A stretch of DNA of 64,000 bases from Lachnospiraceae bacterium (lineage in GTDB: Bacteria > Bacillota > Clostridia > Lachnospirales > Lachnospiraceae), in the NCBI GenBank assembly GCA_015057555.1, contig SVEC01000009.1:35528-99527 (forward strand), written 5' to 3'. A model generated the notes under the pieces. It did no database searches. It was not told the DNA's origin and worked only from the letters and a program-made list of their open reading frames with translations. Positions 7,851 through 16,686 of the stretch are shown here, piece by piece. The number at the start of each line of letters is the position of its first letter. Within the stretch, counting starts at the first letter, position 1. Both the position numbers and the translations under genes were made by a program.

Positions 7851-9068
7851 ATGACTTTTAACAATATCGATTTTGACACATATTTCAAGAACTACCCAGA
7901 CGCTAACGGCTACTATGGAAAGTACGGCGGAGCATACATCGCGCCTGAGCTTAAGAAGGCTATGGAGGAAATTAACGAGGCTTACTTCACCATCTGTAAG
8001 TCCAGCAAATTCATCAGTGAGCTAAGAAGAATCCGTAAGGAATTTCAGGGAAGACCAACCCCTATATCATATCTTGAGAGACTTTCAGGCTCTCTGGGGA
8101 ATGTTCAGCTTTATGTAAAAAGAGAAGACTTAAACCACACCGGAGCCCATAAGCTTAATCACTGTATGGGCGAAGCACTTCTTGCAAAATACATGGGCAA
8201 GAAGAAGGTTATTGCAGAGACAGGAGCAGGTCAGCATGGTGTGGCTTTGGCTACGGCAGCAGCATACTTTGGACTTGAATGTGACATCTATATGGGTGCT
8301 GTAGATATCAAGAAGCAGGCTCCAAATGTTGCTCGTATGAAGATTCTTGGCGCAAATGTAGTGGAGGTAACTCATGGTCTTGCAACTTTGAAAGAAGCTG
8401 TAGACGCAGCATTTGAGGCATATTGCAAGGAGTACAAGGATGCAATATACTGCATTGGTTCAGTAGTGGGACCACATCCATTTCCTATGATGGTAAGAGA
8501 TTTCCAGAGTGTAGTTGGTATCGAGGCTCGTTCCCAGTTCCTTGAGATGACAGGTGAGCTTCCTGACGCAGTAGTAGCCTGTGTAGGCGGTGGCTCAAAT
8601 GCCATGGGAATGTTCTCTGGCTTCTTAAATGACCCAGTTGACATCTACGGTGTAGAGCCACTTGGTAGAGGAACTGCCCTTGGTGACCATGCAGCCAGTC
8701 TTAAGTACGGAACTGAAGGAATTATGCATGGCTTCAACAGCATTATGCTTAAGGATGAAAATGGTGAACCGGCTCCAGTTTACTCAGTAGCCAGTGGTCT
8801 GGACTATCCATCTAGTGGCCCAGAGCACGCCTTCCTCCACGACCTTGGAAGAGTAAAGTATGATGTGGTAGATGATGAGGAAACCATCGACGCTTTCTTC
8901 AAGCTTTCAAGACTTGAGGGAATCATCCCAGCTATTGAGAGCTCCCACGCTGTAGCTTATGGTATGAAGCTTGCCAAGGAGATGGGTAAGGGTTCGATCC
9001 TTATATGCTTGTCAGGTAGAGGAGATAAGGATATGGATTATATTATAGAGAAGTATGGGATAAGATAG
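7851..9068 (+). CDS. trpB: Stand-alone tryptophan synthase beta-subunit paralogue (TrpB-like PLP enzyme)
   Basis: The start at 7851 is preferred over the in-frame ATG at 7836 because GGAGGA (7838-7843) lies 7 nt upstream. The 405-residue protein has the TrpB fold motifs: HTGAHK with PLP lysine K101, ETGAGQHG with catalytic Glu at ~123, and the phosphate-cradle [12 protein letters not shown]. Canonical TrpB converts indole plus serine to tryptophan. Compared with the canonical copy at 44719, conserved positions differ: HKLNHCMGE for HKINNVLGQ, and KQAPNVARM for RQALNVYRM. It has no trpA beside it and is under a Trp T-box. I infer an indole-salvage or alternative TrpB, although a different nucleophile or amino-acid substrate is possible. 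Confidence 0.85.
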   Translation: MTFNNIDFDTYFKNYPDANGYYGKYGGAYIAPELKKAMEEINEAYFTICKSSKFISELRRIRKEFQGRPTPISYLERLSGSLGNVQLYVKREDLNHTGAHKLNHCMGEALLAKYMGKKKVIAETGAGQHGVALATAAAYFGLECDIYMGAVDIKKQAPNVARMKILGANVVEVTHGLATLKEAVDAAFEAYCKEYKDAIYCIGSVVGPHPFPMMVRDFQSVVGIEARSQFLEMTGELPDAVVACVGGGSNAMGMFSGFLNDPVDIYGVEPLGRGTALGDHAASLKYGTEGIMHGFNSIMLKDENGEPAPVYSVASGLDYPSSGPEHAFLHDLGRVKYDVVDDEETIDAFFKLSRLEGIIPAIESSHAVAYGMKLAKEMGKGSILICLSGRGDKDMDYIIEKYGIR

Positions 9069-9109
9069 GTTCTTGCCTTGACAATCCCACCTCAAAATGT
9101 TTTAATCAA

Positions 9110-9135
9110 AAAGGTCCGTCAATGTACGGACCTTT
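9110..9135 (+). terminator. Hairpin between the TrpB paralogue and the transporter
   Basis: AAAGGTCCGT (9110-9119) pairs perfectly with ACGGACCTTT (9126-9135) around a 6-nt loop. The T-tract is short (TTTAT), so it may be a weak terminator or a processing/attenuation element that sets the relative expression of the two genes. Confidence 0.55.
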
Positions 9136-9167
9136 ATAAAGTTATTACCGAATTCGGAGGAAATAAA

Positions 9168-10517
9168 ATGGAAAGAGAAAAACTAGGCAGTAGATTAGGT
9201 TTCCTGCTCCTTAGCGCAGGCTGTGCCATAGGAATCGGAAATGTATGGAAGTTTCCTTATATGGCGGGACAGTACGGCGGTGGAGCATTTGTACTTATAT
9301 ACCTGTTCTTCTTGATTATTATGGGAGTACCTGTACTTACTATGGAGTTTGCTCTTGGCCGTGCATCACAGAAGAGTCCTGTAAAGCTTTATCAGCAGCT
9401 TGAAAAGCCAGGTCAGAAATGGCACATTCACGGCTACGCAGCTATGATTGGTAACTACCTTCTTATGATGTTTTATACCATCGTATCAGGTTGGATGGTT
9501 CAGTATTTTGTAAGGATTGCAAAGGGTGACTTTGAAGGAGCGGATGCTACAAAGGTTAAGGAAATTTTTGCTGATATGAAGGCAGAGCCTGTAAGCATGG
9601 TTGTATATACAGCTATCGTTATTATCCTTGGATTTTTGGTATGCTCTATAGGTCTTCAGAAGGGACTTGAGCGAGTAACTAAGGTTATGATGATTGCTCT
9701 TCTTGTTATTATGGTTGTCCTTGCTATAAATAGTGCAACTATGGATGGTGGTGCAGAAGGTCTTAAGTTCTACCTTGTGCCAGATTTTGATAGAATGATG
9801 GATATTGGTATAGCAGAGGTTATCGTTGGTGCCATGAACCAGGCATTCTTCACCCTTAGCTTAGGTATCGGTTCTATGGCAATCTTCGGTAGCTATATAA
9901 ATAGAGACAGAGCCCTTATGGGTGAGGCGGTAAGCGTTGCTTCCCTTGATACATTTGTGGCATTTACCTCAGGACTTATCATCTTCCCAGCTTGCTTTGC
10001 GTATGGAGTTGATGTAAATGCAGGTCCGGACCTTATATTTATCACTCTTCCTAACATATTCAATAATATGGCTATGGGAAGGGTTTGGGGAACATTATTC
10101 TTTGTGTTCCTTACATTTGCAGCATTCTCAACAGTACTTGGAGTATTTGAAAATATTATCTCCTGCAATATGGACCTTTTTGGCTGGAGCAGAAAGAAGA
10201 CTTGTCTTATCAATACATTTTTAATGATAATCCTTTCACTCCCATGTGCACTTGGTTTCAATGTACTAGATGACGTGGTTGTAGCAGGCAAGAACATAAT
10301 GGATATGGAGGACTTCGCAGTAAGTAACATCCTTCTTCCACTCGGTTCACTGTGCTTCGTACTTTTCTGTACACTTAGATATGGCTTTGGTTTTGATAAG
10401 TTTATGGAGGAAGCAAACACAGGTAAGGGACTTCAGGTTAAGAAGTGGATGAAGCCATATATGACCTATGTGCTACCAGTGATAGTATTTGTAATCTTTA
10501 TAATGGGAATAATCTAA
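9168..10517 (+). CDS. Neurotransmitter:sodium symporter (NSS/SNF) family transporter, probably for tryptophan
   Basis: The start at 9168 follows GGAGG (9156-9160) and gives the canonical NSS N-terminus (LGSRLGFLLLSAGCAIGIGNVWKFPY split over TM1, with the unwound GIGNVWKFPY segment that binds substrate and sodium). The 449-residue protein has about 11-12 hydrophobic segments, the length of bacterial NSS transporters such as LeuT, MhsT and TnaT. It lies 99 bp after the T-box-controlled TrpB paralogue, so it is probably in the same Trp-responsive transcript. This context suggests tryptophan (TnaT-like) or another hydrophobic amino acid as substrate. The transport family is certain and the substrate is inferred. 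Confidence 0.9.
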   Translation: MEREKLGSRLGFLLLSAGCAIGIGNVWKFPYMAGQYGGGAFVLIYLFFLIIMGVPVLTMEFALGRASQKSPVKLYQQLEKPGQKWHIHGYAAMIGNYLLMMFYTIVSGWMVQYFVRIAKGDFEGADATKVKEIFADMKAEPVSMVVYTAIVIILGFLVCSIGLQKGLERVTKVMMIALLVIMVVLAINSATMDGGAEGLKFYLVPDFDRMMDIGIAEVIVGAMNQAFFTLSLGIGSMAIFGSYINRDRALMGEAVSVASLDTFVAFTSGLIIFPACFAYGVDVNAGPDLIFITLPNIFNNMAMGRVWGTLFFVFLTFAAFSTVLGVFENIISCNMDLFGWSRKKTCLINTFLMIILSLPCALGFNVLDDVVVAGKNIMDMEDFAVSNILLPLGSLCFVLFCTLRYGFGFDKFMEEANTGKGLQVKKWMKPYMTYVLPVIVFVIFIMGII

Positions 10518-10544
10518 AAAGGTTGATATAAAACTTAATTTGCG

Positions 10545-10586
10545 ACTCACCTATAAATATGTTAAAATTTATGGGTGAGTTTTTTA
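10545..10586 (+). terminator. Rho-independent terminator after the NSS transporter
   Basis: ACTCACCTATAAAT pairs with ATTTATGGGTGAGT (one G-U pair), and the stem runs into TTTTTTAT. A weak promoter-like pair (TTGCGA 10540-10545, 17-bp spacer, TAAAAT 10563-10568) overlaps the hairpin and could start the structured RNA that follows. Confidence 0.88.
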
Positions 10587-10590
10587 TATG

Positions 10591-10770
10591 TTCATAAACA
10601 GCCCGAGGGATACCACCAGGGCTGTGCCAATAAATTATAATCCGGCCGCGACAGTGGTGGGGACTAAGCTGACCATTGCATCGCACGTGTCAGCGTGGAC
10701 CCACCCTAGGCAGGCCGGCCAGTACAGTTAGTTGTGCACAGCCCTCTGCAAGTGGTTGCCGAGGGCGTTC
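10591..10770 (+). ncRNA. Structured non-coding RNA candidate upstream of the DUF4272 gene (possibly raiA-type)
   Basis: This ~180-nt stretch is visibly richer in G+C than its surroundings, has no plausible ORF, and folds by eye into three domains. A 5' hairpin pairs CAGCCC (10599-10604) with GGGCTG (10619-10624). A long central arm nests three stems: CCGGCC 10642-10647 with GGCCGG 10713-10718, GGTGGG 10656-10661 with CCCACC 10700-10705, and GCTGAC 10668-10673 with GTCAGC 10689-10694, separated by purine-rich internal loops such as GACTAA. A 3' hairpin pairs GCCCTC 10741-10746 with GAGGGC 10761-10766. Size and layout suggest a conserved class such as the raiA motif, but I cannot confirm this. 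It may be a separate RNA or the DUF4272 5' leader. Confidence 0.6.
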
Positions 10771-10791
10771 GGGAAACAAGGAGGAATAAAT

Positions 10792-11985
10792 ATGTCAGAA
10801 ACACAGCAGGCAAATATTACACTTTACTGCGCAGGCAGCAATCTACAGGGCTTTAAGGACAAGGTACTATCAGCCTTTGGTAAGAATGCCATAGAAGCAG
10901 TTGGGGACAGCGACTATGATTTTGAGATAAAATTGCAGGATGAATCTATGGTGAAGTTCTCAGTTATGAACAATCCACAGGTTCTTATGCAACAGAATAT
11001 GGGTATGGCAAACTTCTTTGCCCAGGCACCTCTTAAGGATGATAAGGTGAAGACGGCAGCTATTCATCAGATAAAGATGTTTACAGCTATAATCGGTATT
11101 ACATTTCCTATAAATCAGGACAATAATAGAACCAATGCTATTGTGGGAACAATTCATGGAGTGGCAAAGCTTATTACTGCATTTGTGCTTTATCCAACTA
11201 TGGAGCTATTCCATCCAGAGGGTAAGCTTCTTATCTCTGTTAAGGGTCAGACTGATTTTACAGAGTACTATCCTATAATGTGCAGGGATATGGTTATGCC
11301 TAATATTAAGATGTCAGAGGCTGACGAAACCAGAGCTAAGAAGAATAATGAAATTCTTAAAGCTAAGGGACTTCCTTGCCCAGAGGGTATGCCAGTTTCA
11401 GCATTTGAGGAAAAGAGTGTAATTCCTGATAAGGAAACCATAATTAAGCGTTCAGTGGCAATATTTGTAGCGGCAGTTAAGAGTGAGGTTTATGGCTCTG
11501 GTGCTTATGAGGAACCAGATGCAAAATTATCGGAGCTTCTTCAGGCACTTGAGGATAGATATGGTAAGCTGGATTTCTTATCTAAGGAGGAGCAGGCTTA
11601 CATAGCTAATAATTCACCAGCACCAGCTGATGTGAACAAGTTTGGTTGGAGATATGAGTGCTGTGCAGTGCTTCTCTGGGCATTGAATTTGTTAGAGTTA
11701 AATGAGCCGGATGAGATAGTGGATGCAGCAACACTAGGAGAGATTATCTGGACTAATGATATGGCTTCACTTATGGATAAAGCAGTGGTAAGAGACAAGT
11801 CAGAGCTTCTTGATAAGCAGGATATTCTTCACCGCTATGATTGGGCTTGCATCGAGGGACAGATTAAGAAACTAGAGATTACTCAGGTAAGTTCAGAGAT
11901 AGTTGTGGAGTGGCATTATGCACTTAACTGGTTAACTGGAGTTGAGGGTGTAACTGACTGGGACAATGTGCCTAGAAAGGCTTAG
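10792..11985 (+). CDS. DUF4272 domain-containing protein
   Basis: The start at 10792 follows AAGGAGG (10778-10784) and gives a 397-residue soluble protein. An upstream in-frame start at 10732 lies within the structured RNA and is rejected. The C-terminal half (~residues 200-395) matches DUF4272, with RSVAIFVAAVKSEV, then FGWRYECCAVLLWALNLLE, then a LHRYDWACIEGQI segment near the end. The N-terminal ~190 residues precede it as an alpha/beta region. DUF4272 proteins are of unknown function and often encoded near tellurite or stress genes; telA lies about 4 kb upstream, but no operon link exists. It is followed by its own terminator. Confidence 0.85.
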   Translation: MSETQQANITLYCAGSNLQGFKDKVLSAFGKNAIEAVGDSDYDFEIKLQDESMVKFSVMNNPQVLMQQNMGMANFFAQAPLKDDKVKTAAIHQIKMFTAIIGITFPINQDNNRTNAIVGTIHGVAKLITAFVLYPTMELFHPEGKLLISVKGQTDFTEYYPIMCRDMVMPNIKMSEADETRAKKNNEILKAKGLPCPEGMPVSAFEEKSVIPDKETIIKRSVAIFVAAVKSEVYGSGAYEEPDAKLSELLQALEDRYGKLDFLSKEEQAYIANNSPAPADVNKFGWRYECCAVLLWALNLLELNEPDEIVDAATLGEIIWTNDMASLMDKAVVRDKSELLDKQDILHRYDWACIEGQIKKLEITQVSSEIVVEWHYALNWLTGVEGVTDWDNVPRKA

Positions 11986-12005
11986 ATAATTCAAAAATAT
12001 ATTAG

Positions 12006-12050
12006 TGCGCAGGTTGCAGATTTTTGGCTGCAGCTTGCGCATTTATTTTT
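12006..12050 (+). terminator. Rho-independent terminator after the DUF4272 gene
   Basis: TGCGCAGGTTGCAG pairs with CTGCAGCTTGCGCA (two G-U pairs) around an 8-nt loop, followed by TTTATTTTT. Confidence 0.88.
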
Positions 12051-12208
12051 GCCATAATATTAGAATAATATAGTATTAAGAGATTTTATGGTGGAAAAAT
12101 AGGGCAATGTTGTGGTAGAATATTGATATACGTGAGCAAAAATATATTTGCTCTATAAGAATGATAGCTATGTGACTCAGCACCACCAAGATGTGAAAGG
12201 ATTTCATT

Positions 12209-13345
12209 ATGAAAAATATTATCGGCGCCATAACCTGTACCTTAATTTCATATGCCATTGCAATATGCGGATATATGTTTACCCATGGTTGCAGTCTTGG
12301 GGATTTGGCAGAAATTTCAGTGGAAGATAAGAGATTTCTCTTAGTGCTTCTTGTGGCGCAGACTATTATAGTGTGGACTTATTTCTTCTATATTTTGACT
12401 ATACGTAAGAGAAATGCTAACAGACTTAAAACTGAGGAGAATCGCCAGCTGCTTTTGCAGAGAAGATACCAGATAGTAATAGATAATTCCGGGGAGATGA
12501 TGTATGAGATAAGTCTTAATAATGACGCATGCATTTCCACAGATAAGATTAGAGAAAAATTTGGTTGGGACATTCCTAAGCAGGTTGATAATTTGGATGT
12601 GAGAAAGCTATTTCAGATTTTGCATGTTCACCCAGAGGATGAAGCATTGTTCTATAATTCCACATCTGGACTTATTACTAATAAGATGACTAAGGAGATA
12701 ACTGTCCGTATGCAAAGGGCGGATGGTACCTATATTTGGTGTAATATAATCTACATCCCTCTTCTTGATGGAGATAATAATATGGTGTCTATCGTAGGTA
12801 AGATAGAGGACGTTGATAGTGAGGTTAAGGAGAAGGAACGTTTGGAGCATCAGTCCAGAACTGACGGACTTACAGGTCTTATGAATAAGCAGACCTTCGA
12901 GGAGGAGGCTATGAAGTTTTTGATGACCAGCATTTCTACTGGCTCAGCTCTTCTCTTTATCGATATGGACTATTTTAAGGATGTTAATGACAAGTTTGGT
13001 CACACTATGGGTGATAGAGCTATTAGAGACATAGCTTTAAAGCTTCAGGTTATATTTGCTAACTGTGATATGGTATCTAGATTTGGGGGAGATGAATTCC
13101 TTATATTTGTTAAGAATATTCCGAGAGATACTCTTCTTGATAAGCTTGCATGGGCAGTAGAGAAGCTTAAGGAAACCTATTCAAATGGAGTGGACACAGT
13201 TAATCTTTCTGCCAGCATAGGTGTAGCATACTGTATGGCGGATAAGATAGCTTACAATACACTTCTTGAGGCTGCAGATAATTCTCTGTACGCGGCTAAG
13301 GAGCTTGGAAGAAGCAGATATATAATTAGAGATGTTTATAGTTAA
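12209..13345 (+). CDS. Membrane-anchored PAS-GGDEF protein (probable diguanylate cyclase)
   Basis: The 378-residue protein starts at 12209 after an AAAGGA site. Two hydrophobic segments (~residues 3-23 and ~43-65) anchor it in the membrane. A coiled stretch leads to a PAS-like sensor domain (~85-210, with ADGTYIWC and a VGKIEDVD end). A GGDEF domain follows (~215-375). The active-site motif GGDEF is intact at residues 293-297, and the metal/GTP motifs (FIDMDYFKDVND, GHTMGDRAI) are present. Such proteins make cyclic di-GMP from two GTP in response to a signal sensed by PAS. No EAL domain is present and the gene appears monocistronic. Confidence 0.92.
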   Translation: MKNIIGAITCTLISYAIAICGYMFTHGCSLGDLAEISVEDKRFLLVLLVAQTIIVWTYFFYILTIRKRNANRLKTEENRQLLLQRRYQIVIDNSGEMMYEISLNNDACISTDKIREKFGWDIPKQVDNLDVRKLFQILHVHPEDEALFYNSTSGLITNKMTKEITVRMQRADGTYIWCNIIYIPLLDGDNNMVSIVGKIEDVDSEVKEKERLEHQSRTDGLTGLMNKQTFEEEAMKFLMTSISTGSALLFIDMDYFKDVNDKFGHTMGDRAIRDIALKLQVIFANCDMVSRFGGDEFLIFVKNIPRDTLLDKLAWAVEKLKETYSNGVDTVNLSASIGVAYCMADKIAYNTLLEAADNSLYAAKELGRSRYIIRDVYS

Positions 13346-13432
13346 ATTGTGATGATATAAATTGTCAAATTCCAATCTAAGCAAAGCATGTATATAAAGC
13401 TTAGAGAGAAGTTTAAGGAATGGGTAACCTAG

Positions 13433-14200
13433 ATGAACGAGATAGATTTATTAAAATCCAGACTTAAAGATCTGGCAAATAAGTCATACAAGCAAAATAT
13501 ATATACGTACTCAGCATTTCTTACTTCTGTAGAGCTTGTGTGCTTGGATGAGCTAAGAGATGAGATGTCATTTGTGGATTATGAAACCTTCGGAGGCTAT
13601 GAACTGGCGGAGAGGCAGCTGGTTGGCTTTGGCTCGGAACGTGCATTGGGTTACACAGGTGATTGGCCTATTAAGATTATCAAGGTGGAACCTCTTATAG
13701 ATAAATTTGCAGATGACTTAAGTCATAGAGATTTCTTAGGTGCCATTATGAACCTTGGTATAGAGAGAAATGTATTCGGAGATATATTGGTTAAGGATGG
13801 TAAGAGAGCATATATATTTGCCATGGAGTCCATAGCAGATTTTATTATGGATAATCTTACTAAAATTAAGCACACTAACGTTAAGGCCAGCATAGTTGAG
13901 CCAGGGACAGATTCTATGGAGGACTTAAAGCCGACTCTGGTGGATATGGATGTTATAGTTGCATCCCCTAGGTTTGATGCAATCATCGGTGGAGCTACCA
14001 AGGTATCTCGAAGTGAGGCTTTGAATTTATTTAAGGCTAAGAAGGTAACCTTAAATGGCAGGCTATGTGAGCGTAATAGCATGACTCTAAAGGATGGAGA
14101 TATATTTTCCATAAGGGGCTACGGCAAGTTTAAATTCTGTGGAGCAGGCAATGAAACTCGCAAGGGTAGAGTGTATGTTAAACTGAAAAAATATGTGTGA
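13433..14200 (+). CDS. ylmH: YlmH-family RNA-binding protein with C-terminal S4 domain
   Basis: The 255-residue length is typical of YlmH. The N-terminal two thirds contain the family core (FxxYxTFGGYELAERQLVGF, then DFLGAIMNLGIERNVFGDILV). The C-terminal ~70 residues form an S4 RNA-binding domain (KVSRSEALNLFKAKKVTLNG, then LKDGDIFSIRGYGKF). In Firmicutes YlmH is encoded near division genes and has been linked to ribosome-associated quality control. Here it stands alone between the GGDEF gene and corA. The ribosome binding site (AAGGAATGGG) lies a little far from the ATG. Confidence 0.92.
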   Translation: MNEIDLLKSRLKDLANKSYKQNIYTYSAFLTSVELVCLDELRDEMSFVDYETFGGYELAERQLVGFGSERALGYTGDWPIKIIKVEPLIDKFADDLSHRDFLGAIMNLGIERNVFGDILVKDGKRAYIFAMESIADFIMDNLTKIKHTNVKASIVEPGTDSMEDLKPTLVDMDVIVASPRFDAIIGGATKVSRSEALNLFKAKKVTLNGRLCERNSMTLKDGDIFSIRGYGKFKFCGAGNETRKGRVYVKLKKYV

Positions 14201-14356
14201 TATTTAGTGCTGGTTTGTAGCTGTGTCAGCACGGAAAGCGGCAAGTGAGTATCATACAAAATAGTTTAAAATAAAATTAACTTTACATAGTAGGGCCAGA
14301 TGGCTATACTAAAGAATGGGTGCATACCCAAATACTAGGAAAAGGAGAGCAAGGGC

Positions 14357-15298
14357 ATGATAAGTAAATACATTACTGACAATGGAACCTTAAGAGAGAT
14401 TAACGAATACACACCGGGAATGTGGATTAATCTCACGGCGCCCAGTCATGATGAAAGCAACGATATAGCTCAAAAATATAATATCGACCTAGCCGATGTT
14501 CGTGCCGCTCTCGATGAAGAAGAGTCATCACGTGTGGATGTTAATGAAGACTATGTTCTTATCCTCTTCGATATTCCTACAGTTGAGATTCGTCATAATC
14601 AGGAGGCGTACACAACTATTCCTCTTGGTATTATTTGGACTGACGAGGCAATTATTACAGTGTGCTCCGTGGAGACACCGGTTATAAAGCATTTTATAGT
14701 GAATCACCTTAGAGATTTTACTACCAAGAAGCAGGTTAGATTCACTTATCAGATTATATATAGAACCAATATGTTGTATCAGTCATATCTTCGTATCATT
14801 GATAGACGTCGTCTTGAGATGGAGGAAAAGATGGGTGGAGTTACTGAGAATGCAGATATCGTAAATCTTCATGAATTGGAATCCAACCTTGTATACTTCG
14901 ATACATCACTTCGTGCTAATCGAATGATAGTAGATAGACTTACCCGTTACAGCGGTATTAAGAAGTTCCCTGAGGATCAGGAGCTTTTAGATGATGTTAT
15001 AGTCGAGAACCTTCAGGCTATCGAGATGACCCAGATTTATCGAGACATCCTAAAGGGTACCAGAGAGTTGATGTCAACTATGATCGACAACCGCCAGAAT
15101 GAGATTATGAAATACCTGACCGCCATCACAATTGTTATGGCTATACCGACTATTATTTCAGGTATCTATGGTATGAATGTAAATGGAGAGGGTATGCCAT
15201 TCTCACAGTCACCATATGGATTTACTATCGTGTGTGGAATAACACTTTTGGTGTGCCTTGTAGTGGCGTTCTTCTTGAAGAAACGAAAAATGTTATAA
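14357..15298 (+). CDS. corA: CorA-family magnesium/divalent cation transporter
   Basis: This 313-residue protein has the CorA architecture: a large N-terminal cytosolic domain, a long helix (DRRRLEMEEKM..., then LVYFDTSLRANRMI) and two C-terminal membrane segments. The first membrane segment ends in the signature YGMN at ~271-274. The final KKRKML tail is the basic ring typical of CorA. It forms pentameric channels for Mg2+ or Co2+. Preceded by AAAGGAG and followed by a strong terminator. It lies just upstream of the B12 locus, so cobalt uptake is possible, but the CorA sequence alone cannot separate Mg2+ from Co2+. Confidence 0.92.
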   Translation: MISKYITDNGTLREINEYTPGMWINLTAPSHDESNDIAQKYNIDLADVRAALDEEESSRVDVNEDYVLILFDIPTVEIRHNQEAYTTIPLGIIWTDEAIITVCSVETPVIKHFIVNHLRDFTTKKQVRFTYQIIYRTNMLYQSYLRIIDRRRLEMEEKMGGVTENADIVNLHELESNLVYFDTSLRANRMIVDRLTRYSGIKKFPEDQELLDDVIVENLQAIEMTQIYRDILKGTRELMSTMIDNRQNEIMKYLTAITIVMAIPTIISGIYGMNVNGEGMPFSQSPYGFTIVCGITLLVCLVVAFFLKKRKML

Positions 15299-15428
15299 TG
15301 AGCCGTGCGTAAAAAAGTCAGAATGTATCTATCGGGAGCTTGCTCACAGATAGATACATTCTGACTTTTTTGCATAGGGCGAATGCCCTACAGTCCGCAA
15401 GTTTTACTTGCGGACTTGGCACGGCTCG
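15299..15428 (+). repeat. Nested palindromic intergenic element
   Basis: Outer arms GAGCCGTGC (near 15299-15308) and GCACGGCTC (near 15418-15427) enclose three hairpins: the long terminator stem, AGGGCGAATGCCCT (15377-15390), and GTCCGCAAG-tttta-CTTGCGGAC (15394-15415). No ORF is present. The layout resembles a small repetitive element more than a simple terminator. Confidence 0.6.
15311..15372 (+). terminator. Very long terminator hairpin after corA, within a nested palindromic element
   Basis: AAAAAAGTCAGAATGTATCTATC-type arms of more than 20 bp pair perfectly around a 15-nt loop (GGGAGCTTGCTCACA) and end in a T-run. The A-run on the 5' side makes it functional in both directions. It is enclosed by the outer inverted repeat described separately (15299-15428). 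Confidence 0.85.
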
Positions 15429-15494
15429 TAAAAAGGAAAAATAATAGATGTTGTTAAAAAAGGTGTTGAAATTAATGGGTTCAAATGCTACACT

Positions 15495-15685
15495 CCTCCT
15501 GTGGTGCCTTTGTAGTGAAAGGTGAAAAGGGAATGCGGTGCAAATCCGTAGCAGCCTCTACTACTGTAAGCAGACATATTTATAGCCCACATCCGCAACC
15601 CATATTAAGACATGCGGCGTCATTGGAGATTATTCTCTGAGAAGGCGAGGGTTATGAAGTCTGTAAGCCAGGAGACCTGCCATAA
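15495..15685 (+). ncRNA. Cobalamin (B12) riboswitch
   Basis: The leader ends in a B12 box, AGCCAGGAGACCTGCC (15666-15681), and contains the upstream conserved elements, including GGTGAAAAGGGAATGCGGTGCAAATC and, after it, GCAGCCTCTACTACTGTAAGC (core of the riboswitch fold). It lies directly upstream of a B12 uptake and assembly operon. Adenosylcobalamin binding should lower expression, probably by masking the ribosome binding site, since the B12 box is about 50 nt before the start and no terminator is visible in between. Confidence 0.95.
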
Positions 15686-15733
15686 TAATTATTTTTGACT
15701 TTTGTTGAGGCGAAAGGAAAAGAATGGAGTAAT

Positions 15734-16669
15734 ATGAAAATTTTTAAGAACAAGGTAGCCTTGCTCCTTGCCATGCTGATGCTTGTTGTGGGACTTAGCG
15801 CTTGTGGCGAAAAGGCAAATGAAGATGGTAAGGAAGCTGCTAAGGCAGAGCAGACAGCTTATCCACTTACTGTAACAGACACAAATGGCGAGTCAGTAAC
15901 TATTGAGAAAGAGCCACAGAGAGTGGTTTCTGTAGCACCTAACCTCACTGAGGTTGTGTATAAGCTTGGTGCACAGGATAAGCTTGTGGGAAGAAGTGAT
16001 TATTGTGATTATCCTGCAGAGGTATCTGCTATTGATTCTGTAGGAACTATTACAGGTCCAGATGTGGAGAAGATTATTTCTCTTAATCCGGATTTGGTAA
16101 TTGTGTCAACACATTTTGATGAGGCGAATGCTAAGGTTCTTGACGAGGCAGGAATTCAGGTGTTAACTCTTTATGACCAGGGAGATGTAAATGGAGTATA
16201 TACTGTAATCGATACCTTAGGTCAGGCTCTCAATAAGAATGCCGAGGCTGATGCATGTGTTGAGGATATGAAGAAAACCATAGCTGATGTAGAGACTAAG
16301 GTTAAAGACCTTGAGAAGCCTACAGTTTACTATGTAGTTGGTTATGGTGAATATGGAGATTATACTGCAGGTGGAGATACATTTATCCATGGAATTATCG
16401 AGGCTGCAGGTGGAGATAATATTGCAAAGGATATTTCCGGTTGGAGCATAAGCCTTGAGATACTTGTTGAGGCAGATCCGAAGATAATTATTATAAATGA
16501 AGCTATGAAGGAGGACTTTATGAGCGCTCCTACATATTGCGAGCTTACTGCTGTTAAGGAGGGTAGAGTTTATACCCTTGATGTAAATATGCTTGAGAGA
16601 CAGGGATATAGAAACGCTGAGGGTGTTAAGGCTTTGGCGGAGATTTTCCATCCGGAAGCATTTAAGTAA
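15734..16669 (+). CDS. btuF: Cobalamin/corrinoid ABC transporter substrate-binding lipoprotein
   Basis: The start at 15734 (MKIFKNK) follows GGAG and gives a classical lipoprotein signal with lipobox LSAC (C24). An earlier in-frame start at 15695 lacks this logic. The mature part is a helical-backbone (type III, BtuF/FhuD-like) binding protein: RVVSVAPNLTEVVYKLGAQDKLVGRSDYCDYPAEV is the typical N-lobe, and a C-lobe with GYGEYGDYTAGGDTF follows. It captures B12 or cobinamide outside the membrane. Being first after the B12 riboswitch supports a corrinoid ligand over iron-siderophore. The operon continues with permease and ATPase. Confidence 0.93.
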   Translation: MKIFKNKVALLLAMLMLVVGLSACGEKANEDGKEAAKAEQTAYPLTVTDTNGESVTIEKEPQRVVSVAPNLTEVVYKLGAQDKLVGRSDYCDYPAEVSAIDSVGTITGPDVEKIISLNPDLVIVSTHFDEANAKVLDEAGIQVLTLYDQGDVNGVYTVIDTLGQALNKNAEADACVEDMKKTIADVETKVKDLEKPTVYYVVGYGEYGDYTAGGDTFIHGIIEAAGGDNIAKDISGWSISLEILVEADPKIIIINEAMKEDFMSAPTYCELTAVKEGRVYTLDVNMLERQGYRNAEGVKALAEIFHPEAFK

Positions 16670-16686
16670 AGGAGCTTGCAAGGATT

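Noticed and set aside
14201..14356. Magnesium (M-box) riboswitch before corA
   Set aside because: The 155-bp leader shows no M-box conserved elements; only a weak GGGTGCATACCC palindrome.
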